This document shows positions 51,301 through 60,236 of a DNA stretch of 64,000 bases, piece by piece (the stretch's first letter is position 1; each line of letters begins with the position of its first letter). The notes beneath the pieces are model-generated. The model was given only the letters and a program-made list of their open reading frames with translations, had not been told where the DNA came from and did not search any database. A program made the position numbers and the translations under genes. Location of the stretch: positions 1,240,001-1,304,000 of the forward strand of contig JAPXFQ010002465.1 in assembly GCA_028564705.1 (NCBI GenBank), read 5' to 3'. The DNA is from Apricaphanius iberus (lineage: Eukaryota; Chordata; Actinopteri; Cyprinodontiformes; Aphaniidae).

Positions 51301-51343
51301 TCTGTTTTCTGTCTCTTGATGCCCACAGCGGTTCCTGCGCTGA
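30358..51343 (+). CDS. aldh3a2: Fatty aldehyde dehydrogenase, ALDH3A2-type (complete, 10 exons)
   Basis: Oxidises long-chain aliphatic aldehydes to fatty acids with NAD+, on ER or peroxisomal membranes. Exons: 30358-30519, 36573-36804, 38430-38515, 38598-38806, 38891-39008, 45507-45648, 48078-48244, 48309-48408, 48482-48720, 51329-51343. The sum is 489 codons plus TGA, close to human ALDH3A2 (485). Visible motifs: [10 protein letters not shown] with Asn115; [16 protein letters not shown] (cofactor loop); ELGGKSPC with general base Glu210; NCGQTC with nucleophile Cys244; EEIFGPLLP; and [10 protein letters not shown] hydrophobic segment near residues 466-485 ([16 protein letters not shown]) is the tail anchor. 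The ATG directly follows an AG acceptor-like CACCCAG, so a non-coding 5' exon upstream is likely. The first donor (GTTGGC) is weak but required by the alignment. ALDH3A1 is a possible alternative, but the C-terminal membrane anchor favours ALDH3A2. Confidence 0.94.
32642..32984. mobile_element. hAT-like MITE, 343 bp, perfect 8-bp TSD
   Basis: Starts TAGGGGGTGCACTGATCC and ends GGCGCATCCCTA, with inverted similarity (TAGGG.TGC). It is flanked on both sides by ATTTAAAG (32634-32641 and 32985-32992). The interior has ACCGATCCGATA-type palindromic blocks common in fish MITEs. Confidence 0.82.
33861..35062. mobile_element. Non-autonomous DNA transposon, about 1.2 kb
   Basis: The left end AGTGTTGAGCATCTTAC and right end GTTACTCCCAACACT form inverted ends of the AGTGTTGGGAGTAAC type widespread in fishes. 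AGTCATCA (33853-33860) and AGTCATCC (35063-35070) flank it, 7 of 8 identical. No transposase frame is visible. Confidence 0.65.
36805..38429. other. aldh3a2: ALDH3A2 intron 2
   Basis: Non-coding and AT-rich. It includes a short piece resembling a Tc1-type end (GTTTATATTTTTGTTCAGTG at 37278-37297) and a poly-C tract at 38360-38381. No gene was seen. Confidence 0.6.
38360..38381. repeat. Poly-C tract (22 C)
   Basis: A homopolymer of 22 C, 48 bases upstream of the 38430 acceptor. The length is prone to assembly error. Confidence 0.9.
38598..39008 (+). other. aldh3a2: ALDH3A2 catalytic exons (Glu210 and Cys244)
   Basis: Exon 38598-38806 carries the cofactor-binding loop [10 protein letters not shown] and [14 protein letters not shown]. 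Exon 38891-39008 carries [16 protein letters not shown]. The two are separated by an 84-base intron that splits an Arg codon. All residues expected for catalysis in class 3 aldehyde dehydrogenases are present, so the gene appears functional. Confidence 0.93.
39085..39365 (+). repeat. LTR-like or terminal repeat fragment
   Basis: It resembles, in composition and order of blocks, the segments at 45953-46240 and 57506-57770: a TTGATTGTC-type stretch, a GTATAAATG-like TATA motif, GGTTCGTCGT and an AATAAAGA polyadenylation-like signal. The clear TGTCAC start seen at 45953 is absent. Confidence 0.4.
39660..40215 (+). mobile_element. L2/Maui-type LINE reverse-transcriptase fragment
   Basis: The RT catalytic box is visible as YADDTQLYL at about 39674-39700. 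It is followed by [20 protein letters not shown], a [20 protein letters not shown] block, [20 protein letters not shown] and [10 protein letters not shown]. After a frameshift near 40130 it continues as [22 protein letters not shown]. A long open frame (39767-40135) has survived, but the copy is 5'-truncated and broken. It lies in ALDH3A2 intron 5. Confidence 0.85.
40216..40622 (+). mobile_element. hAT fragment with BED zinc finger and 3' terminus
   Basis: From an ATG at 40234 the + strand reads [20 protein letters not shown], then ARCHKC, an in-frame TAA at 40318-40320, and [20 protein letters not shown]. This gives the W...F...C..C...H...H pattern of a BED-type DNA-binding finger. The right edge (GGCGGGCTGGATTTGGCCCC, then TTTGACACCTGTGCTCT) is a typical hAT-Charlie-like terminus. 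The catalytic part is deleted. Confidence 0.75.
40623..41850. other. aldh3a2: ALDH3A2 intron 5, unclassified segment
   Basis: AT-rich sequence with no recognised coding similarity and no transposon ends identified. Confidence 0.5.
42760..43310. other. CpG-rich core of the hAT element
   Basis: A GC- and CpG-rich stretch in an otherwise AT-rich region, for example GGTGGCGGCGCTCG, GTGGCGCCGAATAC and CGCAAGCGCGGTGGG. It has overlapping open frames on both strands (42837-43241 plus; 42761-43075 minus) with no recognised domain. It could be a transposon promoter, captured host DNA, or simply an expected compositional feature of the family. Confidence 0.6.
43337..44316. mobile_element. Nested DNA transposon inside the hAT element
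   Basis: The left edge TATACTTGCCAACCCTC and right edge CTGAGGTCTCAAGGTTGCCAAGCATG are inverted ends of a family I recognise as common in fishes. A CAGGGGCGTATCCAGGAGG motif near 43836 suggests a further insertion within it. The target duplication is not clear. Confidence 0.6.
45953..46240 (+). repeat. Solo-LTR-like repeat, 288 bp
   Basis: It begins TGTCACGG and ends TTCGTGACA, so it is bounded by TG...CA in short inverted repeats. It contains a TATA-like GTATTTATATCC and Ser/Leu-type CT-rich sequence. A related block occurs at 57506-57770. It is compatible with a solo LTR, or a small TIR element, in ALDH3A2 intron 6. A target duplication was not convincingly seen (GTACC/GGACC). Confidence 0.5.
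46660..47340 (-). repeat. Interspersed repeat, unclassified
   Basis: A purine-rich then GC-richer block (CCCCCAGAGCAAAGGATCCC region) that looks foreign to the AT-rich intron and is similar in character to 26343-26740. No domain was recognised. It may be the 5' part of a retroelement on the minus strand. Confidence 0.35.
47341..48077. other. aldh3a2: ALDH3A2 intron 6, no recognised element
   Basis: AT-rich sequence ending in a good polypyrimidine tract and TTTTTTCAG acceptor. Confidence 0.55.
48827..48849. repeat. (CA)n microsatellite
   Basis: About eleven CA units in the last ALDH3A2 intron. Confidence 0.9.
48850..51328. other. aldh3a2: Last ALDH3A2 intron with LINE 3' remnant
   Basis: AT-rich. 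At about 49320-49500 the + strand encodes [17 protein letters not shown], a motif typical of the C-terminus just before the 3'UTR of fish L2-type LINEs, followed by a T-rich tail. The rest is unremarkable. Confidence 0.5.
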
Positions 51344-51715
51344 AGCTGAGCAGCTGATGCAGGTTTTCTGAAGCTGGAGCCCATCCTGGTCCATCCCTGA
51401 GTGAAGGCCCTGTTGAGACTAGTCCATATCATTTCACATGCATTCCAACATGTATAGAAATATGACATATGAGGCTGTTATTGAAATCTTAATCATTTTA
51501 GATCTTTTTATGTAAAGAAAGGGTATGAAATCACTACATTTTAATGTTTAATTTCAATATTATCTGAGATGATTTGTTAAACAGTAAGAGTCAATGTAAA
51601 GACAACATGTTACCATGACACTCCATTTGAGTTCATTTTATTCCCGGTCTCTGGTAGTTCTGGCTGTTGCTTACATTGTTCTTCTGTTAATAAACAAAAA
51701 AATACTAAGTAAAAT
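51344..51715 (+). other. aldh3a2: ALDH3A2 3' untranslated region
   Basis: About 370 bases follow the inferred stop at 51341-51343. An AATAAA hexamer occurs at 51689-51694, followed by an A-run, which would give cleavage around 51710. A short frame here encodes a hydrophobic stretch (SLVVLAVAYIVLLLIN), but it has no convincing acceptor and is probably chance. Confidence 0.5.
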
Positions 51716-51914
51716 TTCTCGACCGTTTTCTTGCTATACCTGCTTTCCTCCATTCAAAACTATCAAGTTTATGTGTGTCCTGCTTCTTTTCCAGGTTGTT
51801 TTTGTTTAAGGCTGGCTGTCTTCACATATTAGCAACCATAAAGAAACGGTAACCTCTGAACAGCTAATTACAGACTGTAAAAGTAGTAGCCAGATTATCT
51901 CCCCTATCATGTAA

Positions 51915-52120
51915 TTGTTGAATAAAAGGGTGGTGTTGTGGAGTGGGGTGGGGTTATGGAGGCTGCTCACAGCTGCCCGGTAAACTGATCCCAGAGCTGC
52001 GCCAGTAGCAAACAGTGCAGACAGAGGTCAGCTGGTGAGCAGGGAACCTTGGTCATCTGAGATCAGCCAAGAGGGAACATTTGGCTCATATCCGACTCGG
52101 ATCAACCCGGTCCGGCTGCG
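51915..52120 (+). promoter_or_regulatory. Candidate promoter and non-coding first exon of a downstream gene
   Basis: A TATA-like AATAAAAGG at about 51921 is followed by a locally GC-richer, repeat-free stretch. That stretch ends in a strong splice donor, GGCTGCG|GTGAGT, at 52120/52121. The arrangement (TATA-like box, about 165 bases of sequence, consensus donor) looks like a 5'UTR exon of the next + strand gene. No coding exon for such a gene was recognised up to 64000, so it would have a long first intron. In human 17p11.2, SLC47A genes lie near ALDH3A2, but nothing in the window identifies this gene. Confidence 0.4.
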
Positions 52121-55100
52121 GTGAGTTCAGCCCATCACTGATCAGCTTTTATGCTAAACCTGATCTCAGATATTATGATATTGTCAAATGTAAAGATGTG
52201 ATAAAATAGATAATAGTTTTCATTTGGAACTTCTTGGGTGAGATGATGCAGGCTAACAAAAAACTGAAGAAGCTGCCAAAAGAAAGCTATTATATGCTGA
52301 CCCAGTTCTAATTTAGAGAGACTTAGACCTGTTTGGTGTTATTGGTTTGATCAAGAATCAGGAGTCAAGTTTTCAACTCAGCAGATTGGTTAAAGAGACA
52401 TTAAGGCCAGAAAAGACCTGGCTAAAGGGAATAAACCTGGATTCTAGAATATTTGGGTTAAAATAAATGTTTATAATTATGCATTTAAAATGATATAGTG
52501 AATTAAGGAAAAAAACACATGATGTATACTGGGAGATTTTTTTTATTTAAATTGAAAAATATGTTTGAAACTACATGTCATATTGCATTAAACGCTGTAA
52601 AATATAATCCTTGTTTGCTTCAGCTTTAATTAGGTTTTTATTTTGACTGAATGAAAACAAGCCATTGTGTTGAAACACTGTTGGAAATAAAACTACACAT
52701 AGAAATGATCATGATTTATTAACCTGTTTATTTAGACTTTATGAACAATTTGGTCAAAGTGTGACTGTTGAACTTAACAGGCAGGTGAAAGGTTAACGTC
52801 ATCTTAACCTTGTGAACAAACTGGCTCTTTGATGTGAACTGAAGCCATCAACTCACCAGCATTGAAGTTATCGTATAGCATCAGTTATTCCTCCTATAAT
52901 TTTCTATTCTCTCCATCCTTCTAAAGATGATAGCTGAAGTCTGATCAGTTATATAGACACAAATGGGCTATTTCTAATTAAGCAAAGTGGATGAGACATT
53001 GAATTGGACAGGTGTACCTAATAAAGTGACCAGTAAGTGGGTGTTCAGTGAGGAAAAAATGGGTTTCTTCTTATCTAACTCAACACATTGTCTGTCTGAC
53101 TGAATGTTTGTTTCAAACTAAGCATAAATCTTCACTACCTCAAGTATGTTTAAATTGACTTGTATTGTTGAAAGATGGACACAGTCAATGTGCTGCCGCT
53201 TGATCCTTCAGCAGGATAATATACAACCTGCAGTTTAAGTAGCTGGGAGCCTTCAAAGTAAAACACAGGTGAAGAAAAGGGTGTAAAGAAGGGCCGAGGA
53301 TAGAGAGGAGCATCAGGGGTGCAACAGAAAGTTGGTTCGAGTGAAAAACTATTTTAAAGATGATAATCAAACCCCGTCGCATCTCCGGTTTGAAAATGCA
53401 GAGGTGAAAAAAAAGACCACAGAGGAGGTGTATAGTTAAAAGCTAGAGACACCACTGGTGCATTCTCACATCAAACATTCCATTTTAAGGAGTATGCTAC
53501 TTGGGTTTAGCCCAGACATAAACAGAGGTGTCACAATAGATTAAAGACTATTAAAGTGTAAGTAAAGTGTCTAAATTCTCATTAATTTTCAATGCATGCA
53601 TGTCAAAACTGATGAATGTGTCATTTATTATATAATGGATTATATTTTTGTATCTAATGTTTAATATGTTTTTTGTGTTGGAAAATTACACCTTGAAACA
53701 GTCAAACCAAACAATTTGGTTCAGTCAGTGTTTCTGCTTCTGTTTGACTCTCATTGCTCTTCTTTACCTGACTCCCTTCATTTTACTCCTTTGACTTTGC
53801 TTTTTTCCCACCTTTTGCTGCTTCTGTCTTTATCTCTAGCTGTTGTTTCTCCTCTTCTCCCTCTCATTATTGGTACTGTCTTGGTTAGTCTGTTTGGCTC
53901 TGTCAATAATCCCATAATTTTGATTTATTTTCCTAACTAACAGACAAACCCTGGCAACATAACCTCTTTGGCATAGGTAATAAATATCCTTGAGTAAATG
54001 ACTGCAACAATAGGTCATGATGTATCAAGAGTGTTACTATAGTGTTTAACTGGTTAGCAATCTCTAGCACAAATGCTACTTAAATAGCTGTGACCAATTT
54101 CCATTTTTGATAAGAATACCTCTGCTGCTTCCTCTTTCACTGTCTGTATCTCATCTTCGCTTCAACAAAATCACTATCTAAAATCAAAGTGTGCAACAAA
54201 CCAACAGAAAACAAGTTGAACAAAAATATAAACGCAACAAGTTTTGATTGAGGCCTACATGTACATGTAGGCACCAGAGATGTGCACCCTACAGCAGTAT
54301 TTAAATCTATTTGTATTTGCTGAGGGGGGGGATTTTGTATTTGTATTAGAGTAAAATTCAAAATTGGTGTAATTTTTTGTTTTTTGCATTACACTTCTAA
54401 CTTATGTTAGATTTAACTATCCATTATAATATATGGATATGCATTATTGGTTGATGTTTTTAAAATCCAGCAATGAACATGTAACAAGGAACATAATTGA
54501 AAAGAATATAACACAACAGCCATTAGTCCATCCAACGGGGGCAGAACATTGCTCTGATGATTTTATGCTTGTGGGGGGTTGGCAGAAAGTACCAGCAGAG
54601 GATGCTTTAAGTGCACATGATAATGCATAGCACATGTTGACAGATGTTTAATATCTCTGCGTTTACAGGGGCAGGCACAGTCTTTTTTTTTTATTCGGTT
54701 ACCCAAAGCAATGTGGGGAGCTTCAGATTGACTGGAAGCTATAGCCTTCATCTTGCTGTCTGCAAAAAACAGAGTGGCTTAAGCGTACCAAATAACTCCC
54801 ACAAGTCCAAACAATTTAAATCTACTACACACGCCTTGTTTTAACCTTTTTAACTGAACGGTAATCATTAACTCTGTTAAATCCTTATTGTATAAATTAC
54901 CGAGCTTACAGAGCTATGTAAACAGAGCACGGAGCGAACATGAGAGCACCCGACTGCAGACACTAATACTAATACAGCATAATGAAAAAACCTCACAATC
55001 AAACTCCGCTTCACTAAAGTTAAGAGCTTTCTCCTTTGTCCAGTTAAGTTACAAAACTTTATTCAACAAATATGTCAGTTGCAATACTATTATTGCTCAG

Positions 55101-55630
55101 CCAAGCCCTTCTGTTGCTGTGTAGAGCAGCTGTGACAGACACCTCTTTTACCTCCCCCTTCATTGCGCTGTTGAAAGCAGAAGGTACCCAGCCCTCAATA
55201 TTATCCATTTGATTATCTTGTTCCAGGGTGGAAATCGAAGTTTCACTTAGAAGAGGAAAGTCTTCTAAGAGTCGTAGAAGCTGATTTATTGCATGTTGAG
55301 TGTGTTGTCGTGTTGGGAATCCCATTGGACAAGTCAGATAATTGAACAGATGATTCCTGATCAAATTCTTCTTGTTGAAATTTGACTTTCTTCTATCTGT
55401 GGCTGATATAACATTCCCACTTAACATCACTCTATTTTCCTGCTACTTAAGGCACTGGAAAACTTAAATGGATCCAATGAATGATGCACACAAGGCAATA
55501 TGACAGGAGACACTTTAAAACTGTCTAGACAAAGGAGCAGTCTTCAAAATTTCAGACTAGTGCTCAGTGGACCTGATTGGAGGATGTAACTTCAGGGAAT
55601 ACGAGAAACATTCTGGAATATGTGCTTACA
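52121..55630. other. Non-coding DNA after the candidate promoter exon
   Basis: No exon was recognised. A repeat-like AGGTGTACCTAATAAAGTGA lies at 53010-53029, and a Tc1-type end-like GAACAAAAATATAAACGCAA at 54218-54237. A minus-strand frame of 123 codons at 55059-55430 has no recognised domain. Confidence 0.5.
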
Positions 55631-55632
55631 TA

Positions 55633-57036
55633 CACAGTGCTCAGCATAAATGAGTACACTCTGCTACATTTGTCAGAAAACCTTTAGTTTCCTTTCAGAA
55701 TCAACCTTTTCTATGAGACATGATACTACAAAATATTCCCACAAATGTGGGCCATTGATTGCAAACAAGATTGGTTAATTTCCAAACACAAAAAAAGTGA
55801 TTTTCCTAACAAATTCATTCAAGCCCATGTTGCAAAAATGAGTACACCCCAATTATAGTCTTAGGAGAAAAGCCACACTTAAAACTACAAAATTCTAATT
55901 AACAGGCATTCAACCACAGGTGAGTCTAATGATTCATATAAGAGGTGTCCAGCAGACAGGTGACTATAAAAGGGCATTACTTTACAAAGAAAAGCCCTTC
56001 CCATTTCATTCTGTGAGCAATGGCTCCCAATGGGAGAGAAATGTCACAAAATCTGAGAAAATAATTATTTTCTTTACACAAAAAAGATGAGGGCTACGAG
56101 AAGCTCAGCAAAGCTTTACATATCTGTCAAAATATTGTAACACAAGTGATCCAAAAATGTAAGAAAGATGGAAGTATAACCATCTTACGGAGACGTCCAG
56201 GCCGTCCATGGAAGTTAACATCTCGACTGGAGCGTCTTCTGATGAGAAGGGTTGAAGAAAATCGCAATGCAAGTCCACTGCAGTTAGCTAAAGCAGTAGA
56301 AAGCCAAACTAGAGTGATCGTTTCCTGTGACACCATATGATGCACACTGCAGAGGAATAGTATGCATAAGTATTGTCCATGAAGGAAGCATCTCCTAAAG
56401 CCCATGAACAAAAAAGCAAGCCTAGAATTTGCTAGGGCCCATGATGAAAAAGGTGGAGACTACTGGGCCTCTATACTCTGGAATGATGAGACTTTTCCAA
56501 CACGGCAATAATCCAAAACACACATCTAAAGCTACTGTTGCATTTCTTAAGAAGAACAGGGTGAAGGTGATTGAACGGCCAAGTATGTCTCCTGATCTGA
56601 ACTCCTCATTTGAACACCTGTCGGGAATTCTGTAGTTACAAGTTGAGAATCGCTCTCCATCCAGCATCCAGGCTCTAAAACTGGTTATTCATGAAGAATT
56701 GAAAAAGATAGATGTTGCAATATGTCTCCAACTTCTTCATTCCATGCCTAGAAGACTTGGTGCTATCCTTAAAAATCATGGTGCTCATCTAAAATACTAG
56801 ATGTAGCAGTTTTTGTTGCTGGGTGTATTCATTGTTTCTTCAACCAATTTGAGTAAAACTGAAGATTTTGTGATCAAAATTAGATTATTAACCTTAATTT
56901 CATATTATGGAGTTAAATAAGTGTTCAATAAAACTCAGCCTTGTGAAAAGTTTGGAAATTGTTCTTTTGTTCATTGAGCTACTTATTAAATTTGTACTTC
57001 TTAAAGGGGATTTACTCATTTCTGCTTAGCACTGAA
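55633..57036 (+). mobile_element. Decayed Tc1-family element, about 1.4 kb
   Basis: The left end CACAGTGCTCAGCATAAATG follows TA. The right end TTTACTCATTTCTGCTTAGC is its diverged inverse. A second internal copy of ATGAGTACACCCCAATTATA at about 55837-55856 fits the IR/DR pattern of Tc1 elements. It is the parent-type copy of the deletion derivative at 5035-5558. Confidence 0.82.
56020..56800 (+). pseudogene. Tc1 transposase pseudogene with internal deletion
   Basis: Starts MAPNGREMSQNLRK at 56020 and has multiple stops. Surviving blocks: the second HTH (SITILRRRPGRPWKLTSRLE), SPLQLAKAVES, WNDET (first catalytic Asp) and [20 protein letters not shown] (second Asp position changed to Asn in HGNNPKH). 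SPDLN follows, but the third block reads [11 protein letters not shown]. The region between WNDET and NNPKH is deleted. It is non-functional. Confidence 0.82.
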
Positions 57037-57505
57037 GCTATGGCACCAATTAGAATCGTTTCTCAGATCAATGTCAGGATTATAAACATCGGATGAAAGA
57101 AGAATACATTCTACAAGACATCTCATGAATGATGAAAATAGGACGTTTCTAGGGCCTAAGGCCCAGCCCCCACAAAAAGGCTGAGGAGAGGAAAGGTGAC
57201 GCAAATGTGGCTGTAATGCCCTATGATTGCATATTGTGTGTAAAATCTGAAACACGTGGATGAAGCAGAATGCACAGAGTAAAGACTGCAACAGAAACTG
57301 CTGTAAGATCCGTTAAACATGTTTACAGAGGGAGAGGACACACCTGTAGCCTAGTGTCGTTTCCAAAATAAATTTTACCAAGACCAATAGTTGTATATTG
57401 TTGCATAGTAAAAAAAACTATTCATACTGATATTTTATATGAATTACCCAATGCCTGTAGAAAAATAAATATAAATGTTGAAAAAAAAATCTAAAGTGTT
57501 TTTGT

Positions 57506-57770
57506 CACGGTGTTACTCCCTGTCTCCCTATTTTTGTCTTTTAATTATCTTCAGCTGTTTCTTGTTTTCTGGTTAGACTTCCCATTGTCATCCTGCCCTT
57601 TAAATACCCCACCATCTCTCACGCCCCCTGCCAATTCCTTGTCAAACTCTCCCAGTCATGATCTCCTTTTTTTGTTTCTCTTGTTTGTGGAAAACACTGC
57701 CTAATAAATAGGTAACAATCTATCAAAACCTATCTCTGTGTCTGAGTCTGTCATAAAGTCCTGACAGTTT
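57506..57770 (+). repeat. LTR-like repeat related to 45953-46240
   Basis: Begins TGTCACGGTGTTACTCC and ends GTCCTGACAG. It contains CCTTTAAATACCCC (TATA-like) and AATAAATAGG (polyadenylation-like). Promoter-like and poly(A)-like motifs in this order suit a solo LTR. The sequence is only loosely similar to the copy in ALDH3A2 intron 6. Confidence 0.45.
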
Positions 57771-59300
57771 TCCACCACATGCTTTGGTTTCAGATCTAGC
57801 ACATACACTGACTTGAGATGACTCCCAAAGCAATTTCTTTCTTCTACCGAGAAATGAAAGCAGAACAGAATTCTGACTAAATGAACAGTAAAAAAAATCC
57901 TCAATATTTAAAATATTATGCAATATAGAGAAAAAAAGCTCTTTCACCACTTTTACCTTATTTTGATTTTGGCAATAAAACTTTGACCTTTTTATTAATT
58001 AAGGTAGCAAAAGGTAAGAAAACTTATTTGTTCCACAGTTAGAAAATTCTGTGTTTCCTAAAAAGTGATCATAAAAGTACTACTATGGGGGCCTCTTATG
58101 TTTTTGATTTAGTTTAAGAGTCAGTTTTATTCATGTACCTGGGCTACTACCGTATCATGGTTTTGGCAGTCAGTCATTTATTTACAACTGCTTTGGTTAA
58201 AGTTAGACTTAATTTAAACATGCACTGACTTGGTATCATCCTGGTTTTCTCCTTATTTATTGATGCATTTTCTGTGATAATTATTACTAGGTCTGTGTCT
58301 GTGTTAGTCTGGGTTCTCCCACTTTGTGCTTGTTGATAACTAGTAAAACGATAGTGTATTTGCTTAACATATTATTTGGGGTTGTACTGGAGGGGGGGAA
58401 TATTTTTGTAATATTTTTATTGATGATAATATGGAATTAAGGCACAAAGATGTATGTGTAAGCATCATGGGGAAAAGTGTTTCAAGATTAGTTCTGTTTG
58501 GTTTTCGGTAATTAATAGTAAAGGCAGCCAGGGAATATTCCACAATCCTGGAGAACCATGGACCTTTTACCTACACTGGAGGCTCAAGGACTCCTTGGTG
58601 TTTTGTTTTAGCTAAAGCCGAGCGCTGATATAACACACAGGCAGACGGCAGGCATACAGCCAGAGATGGTGTTAGAGGGAGAGGCCATTGTTGTACTGTT
58701 AGAAATAAATATGTTAAAACTCCAACGGAGACTGAATCATGCTTATCCTTATCTAAATCTCTGTGGAATTATCCCATATCAGTAAGCAGAATACGAGACA
58801 TACAAATTAGCCCGAAATGAGAATGTGGGGACAAACCTGAGAACCATTTTAGAGCAAAGTGAGATCTCTTTGAAAAGAATTTCAGAGTCTAATAGAGACT
58901 TTGTTCCTTTATTGCTCAGGAGAAATAGATGAGAAAGTAGAGAAATCAACCATAGATTTAGGTTTGTCTTACACAAAGCTTGAAATTGTCTAGGAGATTA
59001 AAATTAAATTTTTTGAGATCTCATTTAAGAATACCTTTACCCCTGAGTCAACTCTAAGAAGAAATGATCTGTCTGTCTCGTTATTATATAAAAGTTATCC
59101 TAATATTGTATGGATTATAAATGTAATTGCTTCCAACTCCCAACATTTATGATTACATTTTAGGAAGAAACAGGGGAAAAAGTTTAATTTGAGAAATATA
59201 CATCGTACTACCCGAGTATTTAATTCCAGTTTCTCTAATATTGATACAGAGACATGTTGAGATGCAGGGAAAGTTGGCTTTTAAAAGGAAAACAGAGTGA
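57771..59300. other. Non-coding DNA, no recognised element
   Basis: AT-rich with short random frames. No transposon ends or protein similarity were seen. Confidence 0.5.
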
Positions 59301-59301
59301 G

Positions 59302-59306
<5 letters not shown>

Positions 59307-59336
<30 letters not shown>
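59307..59336. repeat. (GT)n microsatellite
   Basis: Fifteen GT units; a further short GT tract occurs near 59630. Confidence 0.93.
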
Positions 59337-59650
59337 ACTGTCTAGAATTCTGACTGAGGACCAATTTTTGGCAATGTGGGTTTTTCACCTATAAAGTGAG
59401 GACAGTTTAATACAAAGCAAGGATATTTTGCCTGGAACTCACTTTGGGGCACTGTTGCTGAGTTCTACTAGTTGATTTTAGAGGTATGGTATGAATTAAG
59501 TTTTGCTTAGGGTTAGGAGTAGATCGATAATGGTTAGGGTTAGGAATAGTGACAGGGTTAGGCATAGCACAGTCACTAAAATGAATGGAAGTCAATGAAG
59601 GTCCTTATTAATAATAGCGAAACAAGAATGTGTGTGTGTGTAAAAACATT

Positions 59651-59880
59651 GAGCGGAGACGGTGGCCGATCACACCTATTGTGGACAGGATCGTGAGAAT
59701 GTGTTCTTTCAGCTAAGCTGCCCTATTGGTTAGCACTCAGCTATTGCTGTAGGATGGGAACTTGAGCGGAGACGGTGCTGCTCACGACTACCGAGGACAG
59801 GGTCATAAGAATGTAGTTTTTCATATGGACTGTCCTATTCAGCAGATTGCTCAGCTGTTGCTGTAGGAAGGAAGCCTACC
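59651..59880 (+). repeat. Two-copy tandem repeat, about 113-bp unit
   Basis: Both units begin GAGCGGAGACGGTG (about 59651 and 59764) and share GGACAGG.TC.T.AGAATGT, a CC.TATT segment and GCTATTGCTGTAGGA or GCTGTTGCTGTAGGA. They have diverged by substitutions and small indels. No coding potential is evident. Confidence 0.75.
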
Positions 59881-59999
59881 CACTTTGATTACTGGTAAAG
59901 AACATTTGTTCTCAAATGTTGCAGCTATAGCTGGAGAAGTTTCTAGAAGTGAGGTATTGCATCAGACACAAAACAAAAACAAGTCAAAAAGTTCAATTT

Positions 60000-60236
60000 T
60001 GGAAGTTGCGTCAAGAGAACAGGTAACATGGAGGACAATGACAAATAACAGGTGACGTGGAGGCCAGCGATAAGGAAACAGGTGTTGAAGGGGCTGGGGA
60101 CGAGGAAGCAGTGATGAGAAGGCCAGCGTCTGCGGAATTGTGAGGAACAAAGAGCTGACCCTTGTTTTAGAGCAATGGCAGGCAGAGCTGAACCTTGTGC
60201 TGAGGCAATGGCTGCCAGGGAACTTTGTGGTGACTC
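60000..60236. repeat. G-rich degenerate repeat, left part
   Basis: Loose short repeats of AGG.CAGCG/GAGG.CAG.G type (for example GACGTGGAGGCCAGCGATAA, GAGAAGGCCAGCGTCTGCGG, GAGCTGACCCTTGTTTTAGAGC and then GAGCTGAACCTTGTGCTGAGGC). The pattern resumes after the hAT element at 61596, so it is the host sequence of that insertion. Confidence 0.55.

Larger units (their letters stand above)
48482..51343 (+). other. aldh3a2: ALDH3A2 membrane-anchor exon and terminal mini-exon
   Basis: Exon 48482-48720 encodes [16 protein letters not shown], the RYPPHT motif and the hydrophobic tail ending FVVQ. The best terminal exon is 51329-51343 (acceptor GCCCACAG), adding only RFLR before TGA. Alternatives are retention of the intron, which adds an 18-residue Cys-containing tail ending at a TGA whose last base is 48777, or use of an acceptor near 51794, which adds VVFV before TAA. 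Mammalian ALDH3A2 has alternative C-termini at the same place. The terminal mini-exon is inferred from splice signals and frame only. Confidence 0.6.

Noticed and set aside
51615..51809. Hydrophobic frame (SLVVLAVAYIVLLLIN) as an alternative ALDH3A2 membrane tail
   Set aside because: It overlaps the AATAAA signal and has no good acceptor; likely chance in T-rich 3'UTR.
55059..55430. 123-codon minus-strand open frame considered as a gene
   Set aside because: No recognisable domain, no splice context, and it lies in repeat-rich DNA; weak resemblance to transposase C-termini did not hold up.
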